A DNA stretch of 40,079 bases from a virus, in the IMG/VR virus record IMGVR_UViG_3300021963_004225, positions 1 through 40,079 of that record; one strand, 5' to 3'. Every line of letters starts with the position of its first letter. Position 1 is the stretch's first letter. Positions 6,400-13,990 of this stretch are shown here, piece by piece. Below the pieces are notes generated by a model. That model had not been told where the DNA came from, ran no database searches, and saw nothing but the letters and a program-made list of their open reading frames with translations. Made by a program: the position numbers and the translations under genes.

Positions 6400-7635
6400 T
6401 TAAAATAGATCGTCTTCTGTAAATGATTTAGTCTTTTTGGAATATGCTGTGCTTCTCTTGACGAAGAAGTCAACGTTCTTTGTGCTCAAAGTTTCATCTA
6501 TAAACCATTCAGTGTCAACGATTGCTTTAGGGTCGACTTCGTAAATACTCTTCAAATCAATAGCATTAAGCGACTGGTTGAACCGATGCTTGAGGAATTC
6601 CTTAACTGTTTCTTTAGGTAGGAAGTCTAGATCGATATTACCATAGATCCAATCAACAATTGCAGATTCAGCTTTGAAGGCATCCTTAGCAAGTGAGTTG
6701 ATTGTTTGGATAGTTTCTTTGTCCCACCATGATGGGTTCTCTGCTTTAATGATGTTGACAAGCTCAAAACCAAAACGAGCGTGAACATCCTCTTCCTTGG
6801 AAGTAGCTTCAACAGCATTTGAGATGCCCTTGAGTACATTGCGGTGCTTGTTGAATGCCATCATAATTAGGAACTGAGAGAACAACGAGACGTTCTCTAC
6901 GAACATCGAGAACAGAATGATGTTGTGGAAATAGTCTTTGTCTTCGATAGGAGTTACCATAGACTGTTCCAAATAAGCCATACGCTTCTTGATAGCTGGA
7001 ACCTCTACCAGCGCTTCGAACTCTTTGTTCAGGCCAAGCATCTCAATCAAGTTGGAGTATGCATCAGCGTGACGGACTTCAGACTCACCAAATGTTACAC
7101 CAACAGCTTGCACTTCTGGCTTTGGCATTCTGTCACCAATCTTGGCCCAGAATGTCTTTACTTGCACTTCGATCTGAGAGATAGCTAGCATTGCACGTTT
7201 AACAACGTCAGCTTCTTCTGGAGTCAAGCGAACTTTCATATCTTGGATGTCGCCAGAATAGTTAAACTCTGTATGGATCCAGTACGAGTGACGGATCGCT
7301 TCAAGGTACTCGATCAACTGCGGATATTCGTATGGCTTGAGGTTATGACGCTTACGGAAGATGTTTGGCATGTTCTTTGCACGATAGACGATGTACTCAC
7401 GGGCAAGATTGTGAATGCCCATGTCCATGATAACATCTTCAACGGTCTTATGAATTTGGTTTACTTCTGTAATAGGATCACCTTCGAGACGCTTGATCAC
7501 TTCATCTGCAATCTCATTTGGCAAGCTCTTACTGGAGATCTTGACAGATTTCATCGCTTTCTCAACAGCGACAACAATTTTCTCTCGGGCAAACGACTCT
7601 GTCGAACCGTCCCGCTTAACTACGTACTCAATCAT
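6400..7635 (-). CDS. nrdB: Class I ribonucleotide reductase small subunit with N-terminal ATP-cone
   Basis: 411 residues, longer than a usual NrdB (about 320-375). Residues 1-90 (VVKRDGSTESFAREKI...) are an ATP-cone, the ATP/dATP sensing domain that normally sits on NrdA. The ferritin-like domain follows. Likely metal ligands are E156, E186 and H189 (ESEVRHADAY), E247 (FVENVSLF), E282 and H285 (EEDVH), with radical tyrosine Y193 four residues after H189. The first ligand appears to be Glu rather than Asp. The C-terminus (TAYSKK...EDDLF) has the radical-transfer tyrosine and acidic tail that bind NrdA. ATP-cones on R2 are known in a few bacterial groups such as Leeuwenhoekiella, where they control activity by oligomerisation. 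Confidence 0.93.
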   Translation of the reverse strand: MIEYVVKRDGSTESFAREKIVVAVEKAMKSVKISSKSLPNEIADEVIKRLEGDPITEVNQIHKTVEDVIMDMGIHNLAREYIVYRAKNMPNIFRKRHNLKPYEYPQLIEYLEAIRHSYWIHTEFNYSGDIQDMKVRLTPEEADVVKRAMLAISQIEVQVKTFWAKIGDRMPKPEVQAVGVTFGESEVRHADAYSNLIEMLGLNKEFEALVEVPAIKKRMAYLEQSMVTPIEDKDYFHNIILFSMFVENVSLFSQFLIMMAFNKHRNVLKGISNAVEATSKEEDVHARFGFELVNIIKAENPSWWDKETIQTINSLAKDAFKAESAIVDWIYGNIDLDFLPKETVKEFLKHRFNQSLNAIDLKSIYEVDPKAIVDTEWFIDETLSTKNVDFFVKRSTAYSKKTKSFTEDDLF

Positions 7636-7730
7636 TATTGATACGATCCTATATTGATAGCGTTATTGGATTAGTATATAGAAAATCCACAACCAGCACA
7701 ACAGCGAGTTGCACTGGGATAAAAATATAT

Positions 7731-8147
7731 TTATTTTGTGGTTGTTTCTGGTGGCTTAGGAGGCTCTTGCGCAGCATTCTCATAATACACTATGACGGAC
7801 TTCTGTTGCAAGATGTATCTACGAAGCTCTTGGACGTTCATGGAAATATTTTCATATCCTTGGACAGAGACAGCCATAAACGCTACAGCGCCGTTGTCTT
7901 TCTTAAACTGTTCCAAGAATTGAGGAAGATTCTCCTCGGTAACAACATACCACTTAACATCAACAAGCTGAACAGGCTTAGGTTGAGCTTGAAGTGGGAT
8001 TGTTCTTGAGATGTACTCTGTCTGAACCACTACCTCTGGTTCTGGAGGTTTGGCCATCAAGCCACAGTTACTCAGCAGGAGCAGGCTCGACAGGGGCAGC
8101 AATAGCTGTGTCAGCGTTGAGCTGTTTAAACAATTCATTAGTCGCAT
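7731..8147 (-). CDS. Outer-membrane spanin-like lipoprotein (Rz1-type)
   Basis: 138 residues. A hydrophobic leader ends in LLLLSNCG, a near-consensus lipobox with Cys about residue 28 (Asn at -1 is unusual). A proline-rich stretch (KPPEPEVV) and a proline/threonine-rich C-terminus (EPPKPPETTTK) follow. The gene starts 80 bases inside the end of the coiled-coil membrane protein gene, the classic Rz/Rz1 overlap. Together they would fuse inner and outer membranes in the last step of lysis, which implies a Gram-negative host. RBS AGGA precedes ATG 8147. A 95-base gap to nrdB holds no clear terminator. Confidence 0.7.
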   Translation of the reverse strand: MRLMNCLNSSTLTQLLLPLSSLLLLSNCGLMAKPPEPEVVVQTEYISRTIPLQAQPKPVQLVDVKWYVVTEENLPQFLEQFKKDNGAVAFMAVSVQGYENISMNVQELRRYILQQKSVIVYYENAAQEPPKPPETTTK

Positions 8148-8475
8148 TATTAATCCTTGTTTGTATCAATCCAGGCTTAGCAAGGGTTAGTCTGGTCAAA
8201 TCATGGTTTGCTAGCGTTGATCTCAATTGGTCAACACCAGCCTCAGCTGCTTTTAGATCCGCTGACAGTTGTGTATTTAGTTGTTGGAAGTGCTTAGCAT
8301 CTTCTGTAGCACGCTTGATCGTCTCTTGTTGAGTGCGAACAGCACCTTCGAGCTTAGCATTGTTTGCTTGCAGGGTTGCTACACGTTCTTGTAAACTTGA
8401 CACATAAACAAACGCACCTGTTCCAACAGTGGCAACGATACCTACAATAGCAAGAATAGCATATAGCTTAAACAT
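8068..8475 (-). CDS. Inner-membrane spanin-like protein (Rz-type)
   Basis: 135 residues. One N-terminal membrane segment (about residues 5-26, LYAILAIVGIVATVGTGAFV) is followed by an uninterrupted coiled coil with heptad spacing (LQERVATLQANNAKLEGAVR onward) and an Ala/Pro-rich end. This is the topology of an i-spanin: anchored in the inner membrane with the coil spanning the periplasm. The lipoprotein gene begins within its 3' end. The start lies 2 bases past the stop of the 52-aa gene, with GAGAAG as RBS. The spanin call rests on architecture and gene pairing, as spanins share little sequence. Confidence 0.72.
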   Translation of the reverse strand: MFKLYAILAIVGIVATVGTGAFVYVSSLQERVATLQANNAKLEGAVRTQQETIKRATEDAKHFQQLNTQLSADLKAAEAGVDQLRSTLANHDLTRLTLAKPGLIQTRINNATNELFKQLNADTAIAAPVEPAPAE

Positions 8476-8477
8476 AA

Positions 8478-8636
8478 TTACTTCTCAATGAATTTACGAA
8501 ACTTCTTCAAGTACACAGGTGGTTTCTTGGGGCTGTATCTCTTATCAACCAGCACTGTTTGTTTAATTCCTGGAGTGGTGTCAACAGATGCATTAGAGAC
8601 AGATGTTGCTGGGGCTTCTTCATCTACTGGCTTCAT
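8478..8636 (-). CDS. Hypothetical 52-aa protein
   Basis: ATG 8636 overlaps the stop of the upstream gene (ATGA). The N-terminal half is rich in Ala, Ser, Thr and Val (MKPVDEEAPATSVSNASVDT); the C-terminal half is strongly basic (KRYSPKKPPVYLKKFRKFIE). No membrane segment or cysteine is present. Coupling to the neighbours on both sides supports it as a real gene although it is short. It may be a structural or DNA-binding small protein (inference). Confidence 0.6.
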   Translation of the reverse strand: MKPVDEEAPATSVSNASVDTTPGIKQTVLVDKRYSPKKPPVYLKKFRKFIEK

Positions 8637-9232
8637 ACTAGTAGCTCCGCTGATGTGACGTATACTGTTTGCTTTGATCTAGTGTGCACCGCTTCATAGA
8701 TATTCAATCCAAAGATTGATCCCACTGGGTAGCACTTATCCTCTACGTGAACGCTGTCTTTAGCTTTAACTATGTCTTCACAAGTTGAGTTAATCACTTT
8801 ATCATTTGCAAGTTTGTACGAACCAGGCGACAATCGGCCATCGCTAAGCACAAACCATTGTGATTGCTCAAGCATAAAATCTGTTGAGTCAATACCAACC
8901 TCTTTTAGCGATTGCTGAATGTGTTTGTCAGAGACGTCAAACTTCTCTTTCATTAGATACAACGCAGCAGCATACGTAGCTAAACGTGATCCACCGCCTG
9001 GAACCTTAGCCATTAGCTTCTTAATGTTAAACACAAGGCGATGGAACGGAGTGTAATATTCCGCATAGTTTTTTCTATTGACGCTGAGCGTCATATCAAA
9101 AGATTTGTTTTTATTGCCGTTAGCATCAATAATACCAGCCTTATACGTTTCAGTATCCTCAAACTTCATGGTAAGAAGTCTAAGAAATCTAAACGTATAG
9201 AGTAAGTCGCCGGTAGTCTTAAAAATGCCCAT
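8633..9232 (-). CDS. Conserved T4-like phage protein, 199 aa
   Basis: Begins MGIFKTTGDLLYTFRFLRLL and contains FHRLVFNIKKLMAKVPGGGSRLATYAAAL. I recall both segments from a conserved protein of marine T4-like phages that is annotated only as hypothetical. The sequence is globular, with a Gly-rich turn (PGGGS) ahead of a helix and a C-terminal beta-rich part (VYVTSAELLV). No catalytic motif is visible. The start overlaps the stop of the preceding gene (TAATG). A structural or head-assembly role would fit its late-gene neighbours but is a guess. Confidence 0.65.
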   Translation of the reverse strand: MGIFKTTGDLLYTFRFLRLLTMKFEDTETYKAGIIDANGNKNKSFDMTLSVNRKNYAEYYTPFHRLVFNIKKLMAKVPGGGSRLATYAAALYLMKEKFDVSDKHIQQSLKEVGIDSTDFMLEQSQWFVLSDGRLSPGSYKLANDKVINSTCEDIVKAKDSVHVEDKCYPVGSIFGLNIYEAVHTRSKQTVYVTSAELLV

Positions 9233-9597
9233 TAAATGCTTCTCAGTTTGTTTACTACAATGGGGTCCATTGTTATGTTGGTGTATTGGTCATTACGAAT
9301 ATATTTCAAGAAGATCAAGAATGGTTTGATTTGAGGCCAGTATTTTTTCTCAAGTTTAAGCTCAAGAATCTTTAAAGCTGGCTCAATTCCAAACACATTA
9401 AAGACAACAATCAAATGGTTTAGTATTAATCTTTCCGATAGATTAGACGTTTCTTCATATCTATTTAGAAGTCTCTTGATATATTTGAATCGTTTTATAT
9501 CTTCATAAAACTCTTCTGCATTGATATACTTTGGATTGTAGTAATTCTTTGCAGCATATATCAAGAGATTTTCTTCTGTCAATTCAAAATTTTTCAT
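9232..9597 (-). CDS. Conserved T4-like phage protein, 121 aa
   Basis: The opening MKNFELTEENLLIYAAKNYY, then FYEDIKRFKYIKRLLNRY, then LSERLILNHLIVVFNVFG, is a helical pattern I recall from a short conserved family present in most T4-like marine phages. Its function is not established. It is mostly alpha-helical and rich in Lys, Tyr and Leu, without cysteines. RBS AAAGGC lies upstream of the ATG. It is translationally coupled to the 199-aa gene downstream. Confidence 0.7.
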   Translation of the reverse strand: MKNFELTEENLLIYAAKNYYNPKYINAEEFYEDIKRFKYIKRLLNRYEETSNLSERLILNHLIVVFNVFGIEPALKILELKLEKKYWPQIKPFLIFLKYIRNDQYTNITMDPIVVNKLRSI

Positions 9598-9657
9598 GTT
9601 GCCTTTTTCTAAAAACCCTGTATAATAAATCTGCGGTTGTTAGCAGTCCGGCATATA

Positions 9658-10860
9658 TTATGCTGAGGCCTTTGGTGGGGTCTTATCACCAATCTTTTGA
9701 TCGTTGTGACGGCCTGGAGCTTGCTTAACACTTGCACGAAGAGCTTTAGAGTTTGCATCGTGATACTTGTTAGCACTGATACCAGAGTCGGTTCCAGTTA
9801 ACCCACCATGTGCTGCAATAAAGTCTTTTTCACCTTGAGATGCTGTTGAACCATGTGGCTCATTAGGATGTGCACCTTTATTGTGCTTAGCATAGGATGT
9901 GTCAATGTCACCAGCAAAGTCATCTCCAACTTTAGAGATTTCGTACTTTCCCTTTTTAGTCTCAGTAGCTTTTTCTTGGATACGTGCAAAGATTGGCCAT
10001 TCCGTAGCTTCTGCAGCAACCTTGGCGTCAGATGAATATCCGTACTTCTTGCGGATCTTCTCATCAGCCATTTTTTGACCAGCTACACGCTTATCTGAGC
10101 CACCTTGCTGAGCAGCTTTAATTGAGTAGTTGCCAAGAGTTTTAGCAGAAACTTCATCAAGTTCAACTTCTTCATTCCAAGGTGTCTTTGCAAGAGATAC
10201 AGCACTCTTTGGCTTAGCCTGAGCCTTTGCAGAAGCAAGTGCATTCTTGATTGACTTAGCAGTTACTGTCTTCTTCTCAGCTTTTTCGTGAGCTTTGCTT
10301 TCCTCTTTTTCTTCTGCAACCTTCTTACCCTTACGGAGAAGGTGGAAGTCGTGTGCGTCAACTTTACCGTTCTTGTTAGCATCAATCTTGTGCTGATTGC
10401 CTACAAGAGCTTCATCGACTTCTTCAACTTCTTCAGTTTGAGTCTTTTTAGAATCTTTTTTTAAAGCTGTAAGTACGCCACTAACACGCTTGTCGAAAGT
10501 TTTAAGATCCGTCTTTGGATCATCCAGTTGTTTGGTTGCTTTTTTCCAATACGAATCTGTTGTCTTTGTTGAAAGCTCGTCAAGTTTTTCTGTCTCTTCC
10601 TTACGGATATTTGCAGAGATTGCCTTACGACGATTCAACAGATACTTGTCAGTGCTGTCAACCTTCTTATCGTTGTTGACGTCTGGATCTTCTTGACCAA
10701 CCGCATCGTGACCATGCTTGTTCATTGCGTGAGCTCTAGCTAGGACCGCATTGTCCTCTGCGTCCCAAGCTGCCTTCTGAGCTCTTCTAGCTGCATTGCT
10801 GTTGCCTTCGAGGACTTCGAGGTAAGCAAGTCCCATGCTTCTAATGTCTTGTGTCTTCAT
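9658..10860 (-). CDS. Virion/prohead-core-like protein with two dockerin-type calcium loops and internal repeats
   Basis: 400 residues, very rich in Lys, Ala, Glu and Asp. Two Ca-loop motifs of EF-hand/dockerin type occur: DVNNDKKVDSTD (60-71) and DANKNGKVDAHD (160-171). A second repeat, LDELSTKTTDSYWKKATKQ (93-111) and LDEVSAKTLGNYSIKAAQQ (235-253), recurs with other LDE/VDE sites; the L-x-E pattern fits T4-type prohead-protease sites. The extended, lysine-rich middle resembles scaffold or internal head proteins. The N-terminus contains AYLEVLEG, another L-x-E|G-like site. It ends the 9.6-17.5 kb late run. A scaffold role is inference; no family is recognised with certainty. Confidence 0.6.
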   Translation of the reverse strand: MKTQDIRSMGLAYLEVLEGNSNAARRAQKAAWDAEDNAVLARAHAMNKHGHDAVGQEDPDVNNDKKVDSTDKYLLNRRKAISANIRKEETEKLDELSTKTTDSYWKKATKQLDDPKTDLKTFDKRVSGVLTALKKDSKKTQTEEVEEVDEALVGNQHKIDANKNGKVDAHDFHLLRKGKKVAEEKEESKAHEKAEKKTVTAKSIKNALASAKAQAKPKSAVSLAKTPWNEEVELDEVSAKTLGNYSIKAAQQGGSDKRVAGQKMADEKIRKKYGYSSDAKVAAEATEWPIFARIQEKATETKKGKYEISKVGDDFAGDIDTSYAKHNKGAHPNEPHGSTASQGEKDFIAAHGGLTGTDSGISANKYHDANSKALRASVKQAPGRHNDQKIGDKTPPKASA

Positions 10861-10872
10861 TTTTTATTTTCC

Positions 10873-11151
10873 TTACATGAAGTACTGGGTTGCCCACGCA
10901 CCGATTGCTGCGATGGCTGCTCCTCCAACAATCTTGTTAATTAACATAACTGTATGATTGTTGGTTTCTACTAATTTTTCTATATCATCTAGTTTCTGAG
11001 AGAAACGATTCATTCGTTCATACTGAGCAGCATACTTCTGCTCCATCGAGATTAGCTTTTCATCGGTACGAGCAATCAACACCATCGCATCAGCGAGCTT
11101 GTCGATCTTATCCTCAATACGATTAAGTCTTGATTCGTTTGCGTCAGTCAT
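10873..11151 (-). CDS. Coiled-coil protein with C-terminal membrane anchor
   Basis: 92 residues. A long amphipathic helix (MTDANESRLNRIEDKIDKLA... to about residue 65) has heptad spacing. A single hydrophobic segment follows (about 68-88, LINKIVGGAAIAAIGAWATQ). This is a common architecture of small phage tail-anchored membrane proteins. The RBS is GGAATC, and a late-promoter-like GATAAATA lies 25 bases upstream of the ATG. A holin-associated or membrane-remodelling role is possible but not shown. Confidence 0.65.
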   Translation of the reverse strand: MTDANESRLNRIEDKIDKLADAMVLIARTDEKLISMEQKYAAQYERMNRFSQKLDDIEKLVETNNHTVMLINKIVGGAAIAAIGAWATQYFM

Positions 11152-11175
11152 TTAGATTCCCATAGAATTTAGAGT

Positions 11176-11183
11176 TATTTATC
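11176..11183 (-). promoter_or_regulatory. Late-promoter-like GATAAATA
   Basis: The minus strand reads GATAAATA (7 of 8 to the T4 late consensus), 25 bases upstream of the coiled-coil gene start and in a non-coding gap of about 40 bases. Spacing matches the other late-promoter candidates in this window. Confidence 0.55.
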
Positions 11184-11192
11184 TGATAAAAA

Positions 11193-11459
11193 TTACCAAG
11201 CTCTGCAAGACCAGTAGCGAGCTTTGTCTTTTGGACCAGGATCATCACAATTGTGTCTAGCTCTAAATGAACGTCGACGTGCAGGATTATCCTTCTTGAT
11301 TGTCATATTAGGATCGCCAAAATTAACTTTCTTAGCTTTACCATCACCATCAAGATCGACAAACACTTTTGACTTCTTAACATCACCAGCGGATGGTTTA
11401 TTCAGGGCAACTTTCTTACCCTGGTATGTTGCTTCTGTGAATGCCTTGAACCCAATCAT
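11193..11459 (-). CDS. Small virion-type protein with calcium-like loop and conserved RRxSFRARHNC motif
   Basis: 88 residues from ATG 11459 (RBS AGGTGA). The N-terminus MIGFKAFTEAT resembles the T4 capsid-targeting sequence. Then comes DLDGDGKAKKVNFGDPNMTI, an acidic Asp-rich loop leading into NFGDPNMTIKK. The C-terminus ARRRSFRARHNCDDPGPK...ARYWSCRAW contains two cysteines and basic/aromatic residues; I recall it as a conserved module attached to several phage and viral proteins without known function. It overlaps the intergenic boundary of the next gene by one base. Packaging in the head is inference from the N-terminus and neighbours. Confidence 0.68.
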   Translation of the reverse strand: MIGFKAFTEATYQGKKVALNKPSAGDVKKSKVFVDLDGDGKAKKVNFGDPNMTIKKDNPARRRSFRARHNCDDPGPKDKARYWSCRAW

Positions 11460-11460
11460 G

Positions 11461-12291
11461 TTAGTCACCTATAGCCTCTGAAACTGCTTTCTTTGCCTTT
11501 TGGAATGTCTGAGAATCGCCAGTCACAATACTAGCCAACTCACCATATGATGAAATTACTAGATCTTTCTGTTGCTGGGTCAAAGGCTTTCCAGCTTGCA
11601 TAACCTTGAACGCAGACATCAGTCTTTCAACATCCTTCGAGTCGACCAATCCAGCACGCGCAAGCAACTTTAGCTTAGACATATCTGCAGCTTCTGTTAC
11701 AGCTTCATTCATTGAAGGCTTAACAGCAGCATACTCAGCGCCACCGGTTTTCTTTCTACGATTGTGCTCTGCTGAGATTTCACTCTTACTGTAGCTACCA
11801 TGTGGAACACCATTTACAGCATGAAACTTTAACTTCGCGTCTGACACTCTTGTAATGCTTTCGTCAAGTTCAGTTTCTTCATTACGCATAGCTGCAGCAG
11901 TCTTCTTCATAATAGCGGCCTTTTTTGCAAGGCGATCTTTTGCAATACTGCTAGCTGTTTTAGGTGGATGATACTTGCCATCCTTGTCACGGTATCCGCC
12001 AGAGATTACTCTTTCTTCATTCTTCATTCTACGACGTGCTAGCTCATTCTTTGCAGCAGCGCTGTCAGGATGGCCAACAGCGTTAGCGATACGGGCTAGC
12101 GATCTACCACCCATAGAAGCCATGTCTTGAACACTTTCAGCAACTTTCTTAGCAGTGGCTGTAGCAATAGCCATCTTCTTAGCCATAGGCATGTTAGGAT
12201 TCTCACGCTTGATTGCCTTAGCAACTTCTTCGCGCTTCTTCATCTCTGCAGGTGTTAAATGCTTTTCTCTGATTTGGTCAAATGATTTCAT
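11461..12291 (-). CDS. Lysine/alanine-rich prohead-core-like protein
   Basis: 276 residues, Lys/Ala/Glu-rich, starting MKSFDQIREKHLTPAEMKKR. The first 50 residues are helical with repeated KKxAxATA patterns. The middle holds ISGGYRDKDGKYHPPKTASS and an NEETELDES motif, like the LDE sites of the 400-aa neighbour. The C-terminal part is a compact helical domain (MSKLKLLARAGLVDSKDVERL to the end). The composition resembles T4 internal or scaffold proteins that are trimmed by the prohead protease. It starts with an ATGA overlap with the nucleotidyltransferase gene. I do not recognise a defined family. Confidence 0.6.
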   Translation of the reverse strand: MKSFDQIREKHLTPAEMKKREEVAKAIKRENPNMPMAKKMAIATATAKKVAESVQDMASMGGRSLARIANAVGHPDSAAAKNELARRRMKNEERVISGGYRDKDGKYHPPKTASSIAKDRLAKKAAIMKKTAAAMRNEETELDESITRVSDAKLKFHAVNGVPHGSYSKSEISAEHNRRKKTGGAEYAAVKPSMNEAVTEAADMSKLKLLARAGLVDSKDVERLMSAFKVMQAGKPLTQQQKDLVISSYGELASIVTGDSQTFQKAKKAVSEAIGD

Positions 12292-13325
12292 TTGTCAGCC
12301 TTTTCTATGTCCAAGGTTTTTGGATAATTTTTATCGCCAGGCTTCAACCTTGGCAGTCCCTTTTTGCGGCGCTGTTGGATATTGTACCACAACCCTTTTG
12401 ATTCTTCTTTTACATCAGACTGGCCTGGGGTGACCTTCTTAGCTTTCTTAGCAGCTTCTGGTGTACCCCATTCAGGTTGATCTTTATACCAACGGTCAGT
12501 GTTTTCAATCACTTCAACAGCATCCAGCCACTTACGCATTCTTCTTCCATCAGCAGTTTCAATGATGACGTAATTGGATCCTAATATTGTAACGGTTCCG
12601 ACCTCATCAGATTCTTTGACAATTACCTGATCACCAATGTTAAACAATTGACCCTTGACATACATCTCACGAGCTTCGTTTACTGGAAATAGCTGAATAT
12701 GATTTTTAAAGGAAATTTCTTCTTCAAGTCCCATACCCTTGCGCACATCGTTAAACAGTTTGCGAGAGTCTTTGGTCGATAGGGTAGATGGGATACCTTG
12801 GGAGAACTTGACAAAGTCATTATCTTTTGCAGCAGCTCTTAGCTTAGATGCTGACATACCCTCAACGCCTTCTGCGTCAGGGTCGCGCTCTCCAGCAGAA
12901 ACAACTTTGATCTCTTGGAAGTTATAGAATCCGTGACGAGCTTCTTTACCGTTGTACTTGGTCAATAGTGTATCAAACTCAGTCACACGATCAGATCCAA
13001 CAACCATTATGATCTTACGGAAGCCTTGGTCATATAGCGATACCACCGCATCAAACGCTGTATGAACGTCCTTTGCAACCATTATGTTGCGGGCATGCTT
13101 GGGAAACATTTTACGGACGTTCTTGATCTTATCAGAGTAAGATAAAGGATTCTTTGCAGCGTCTTGCGATTGTGATAGAAAAACTTTATAGGGATTTCTG
13201 CCAGCCAAGGCTGATATTTTGTCTAGTAGTTTACCATGACCAATCGTGGGAGGATTCATGCGGCCAAACGTAAAGTAGACCGACTTGTCCTCTTCAACTA
13301 AAAACTGACTAAATCTATTGATCAT
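12288..13325 (-). CDS. HxGH-superfamily nucleotidyltransferase with capsid-targeting-like N-terminus
   Basis: 345 residues. FGRMNPPTIGH (21-31) has the [T/H]xGH nucleotide-binding motif of the cytidylyltransferase/NMN-adenylyltransferase superfamily. MSASKLRAA (about 154-162) corresponds to its ISSTKxR motif, and IIMVVGSDRV to the central strand. The enzyme half (about 15-190) would transfer a nucleotidyl group from ATP or CTP; NMN is a possible acceptor, as in phage NadM-like enzymes. Residues 215-275 look like a small beta domain (IGDQVIVKESDEVGTVTIL, KOW/Tudor-like). The basic tail and the N-terminal MINRFSQFLVEED suggest head packaging (inference). It is coupled to both neighbours by ATGA overlaps. 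Confidence 0.78.
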   Translation of the reverse strand: MINRFSQFLVEEDKSVYFTFGRMNPPTIGHGKLLDKISALAGRNPYKVFLSQSQDAAKNPLSYSDKIKNVRKMFPKHARNIMVAKDVHTAFDAVVSLYDQGFRKIIMVVGSDRVTEFDTLLTKYNGKEARHGFYNFQEIKVVSAGERDPDAEGVEGMSASKLRAAAKDNDFVKFSQGIPSTLSTKDSRKLFNDVRKGMGLEEEISFKNHIQLFPVNEAREMYVKGQLFNIGDQVIVKESDEVGTVTILGSNYVIIETADGRRMRKWLDAVEVIENTDRWYKDQPEWGTPEAAKKAKKVTPGQSDVKEESKGLWYNIQQRRKKGLPRLKPGDKNYPKTLDIEKADK

Positions 13326-13990
13326 TTATCAGAAGTAGCTTTCTGTTGATGGCGTTGAATTTCTGCTTGACGCTCTTTGGGAAGCATTTTTGTCGCCATT
13401 AGTTGAATTTTTCTTTTCATCATAGGAGTATCTAGACGCTTTTCAATTTCTTGTCTGCGTTGATATGAAAGTTCATCCTTTGTCATACCTTTAGTCAATT
13501 TATTAAACAACGTTTTACGGGCAGCAACTTTGGCACGATTCAATAAACGCTTGGGATCAGCAAATCTGTTTTCAGCTCTTTTTTGGCCTAGCTCAATTTT
13601 AGCGTGCATACGCTTGAACTGCATCGCTCTTTGACGGCGTTGCTGCGGGCTAAGAGTAGCTTCATCAAGAAGCAAGTCAATCAACTGTTCAAATTCTTCA
13701 TATTTAAACACATGAACGTGTGTTTTTGATCCAGGATTTTTAACAATAGCGTGCTTTCCTTCGCGGCCCATAGACACATCAGCAGCATGTTTGCCACCAT
13801 CAATGTATGCCTGAGCAGCCTTTCCACTTAGTGGTTTAGGAGCTTTGATTCCAGGCGCAACAGCTTCGCTTGGACCTGATGTCATAGTCTCGTCGCTCTT
13901 ACGCTTCTTAGCGTTGCGCTTGATTAGGGGGTCCATTCCTGGAGCATAATCAACAGTCAAAAAGTCTTTAAAATCTATTTTCTTTGCCAT
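13322..13990 (-). CDS. Basic, helical conserved phage virion-type protein
   Basis: 222 residues. The N-terminus MAKKIDFKDFLTVDYAPGMD partly resembles the targeting peptides of its neighbours. The C-terminal 110 residues (from LSPQQRRQRAMQFKRMHAK) are extremely basic, helical and Arg/Lys/Gln-rich, ending QAEIQRHQQKATSDK. I recall this C-terminal block from a family found in T4-like marine phages beside the ligase-like gene. The charge suggests DNA contact inside the head. A histidine/glycine stretch, GKHAIVKNPGSKTHVHVF, precedes a short acidic helix (EEFEQLIDLLLDEA). It has TAATG coupling with the upstream gene. Confidence 0.68.
   Translation of the reverse strand: MAKKIDFKDFLTVDYAPGMDPLIKRNAKKRKSDETMTSGPSEAVAPGIKAPKPLSGKAAQAYIDGGKHAADVSMGREGKHAIVKNPGSKTHVHVFKYEEFEQLIDLLLDEATLSPQQRRQRAMQFKRMHAKIELGQKRAENRFADPKRLLNRAKVAARKTLFNKLTKGMTKDELSYQRRQEIEKRLDTPMMKRKIQLMATKMLPKERQAEIQRHQQKATSDK

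Noticed and set aside
6390-6473. N-terminal extension of NrdA
   Set aside because: It lies inside the nrdB 3' end in another frame; the ATG at 6389 has a good AGGAG and matches family starts.
7636-7730. Terminator or late promoter between the spanin pair and nrdB (AATAAATA near 7728)
   Set aside because: No stem-loop with a T-run was found and the AATAAATA lies at the end of the spanin gene, 94 bases from the nrdB start.
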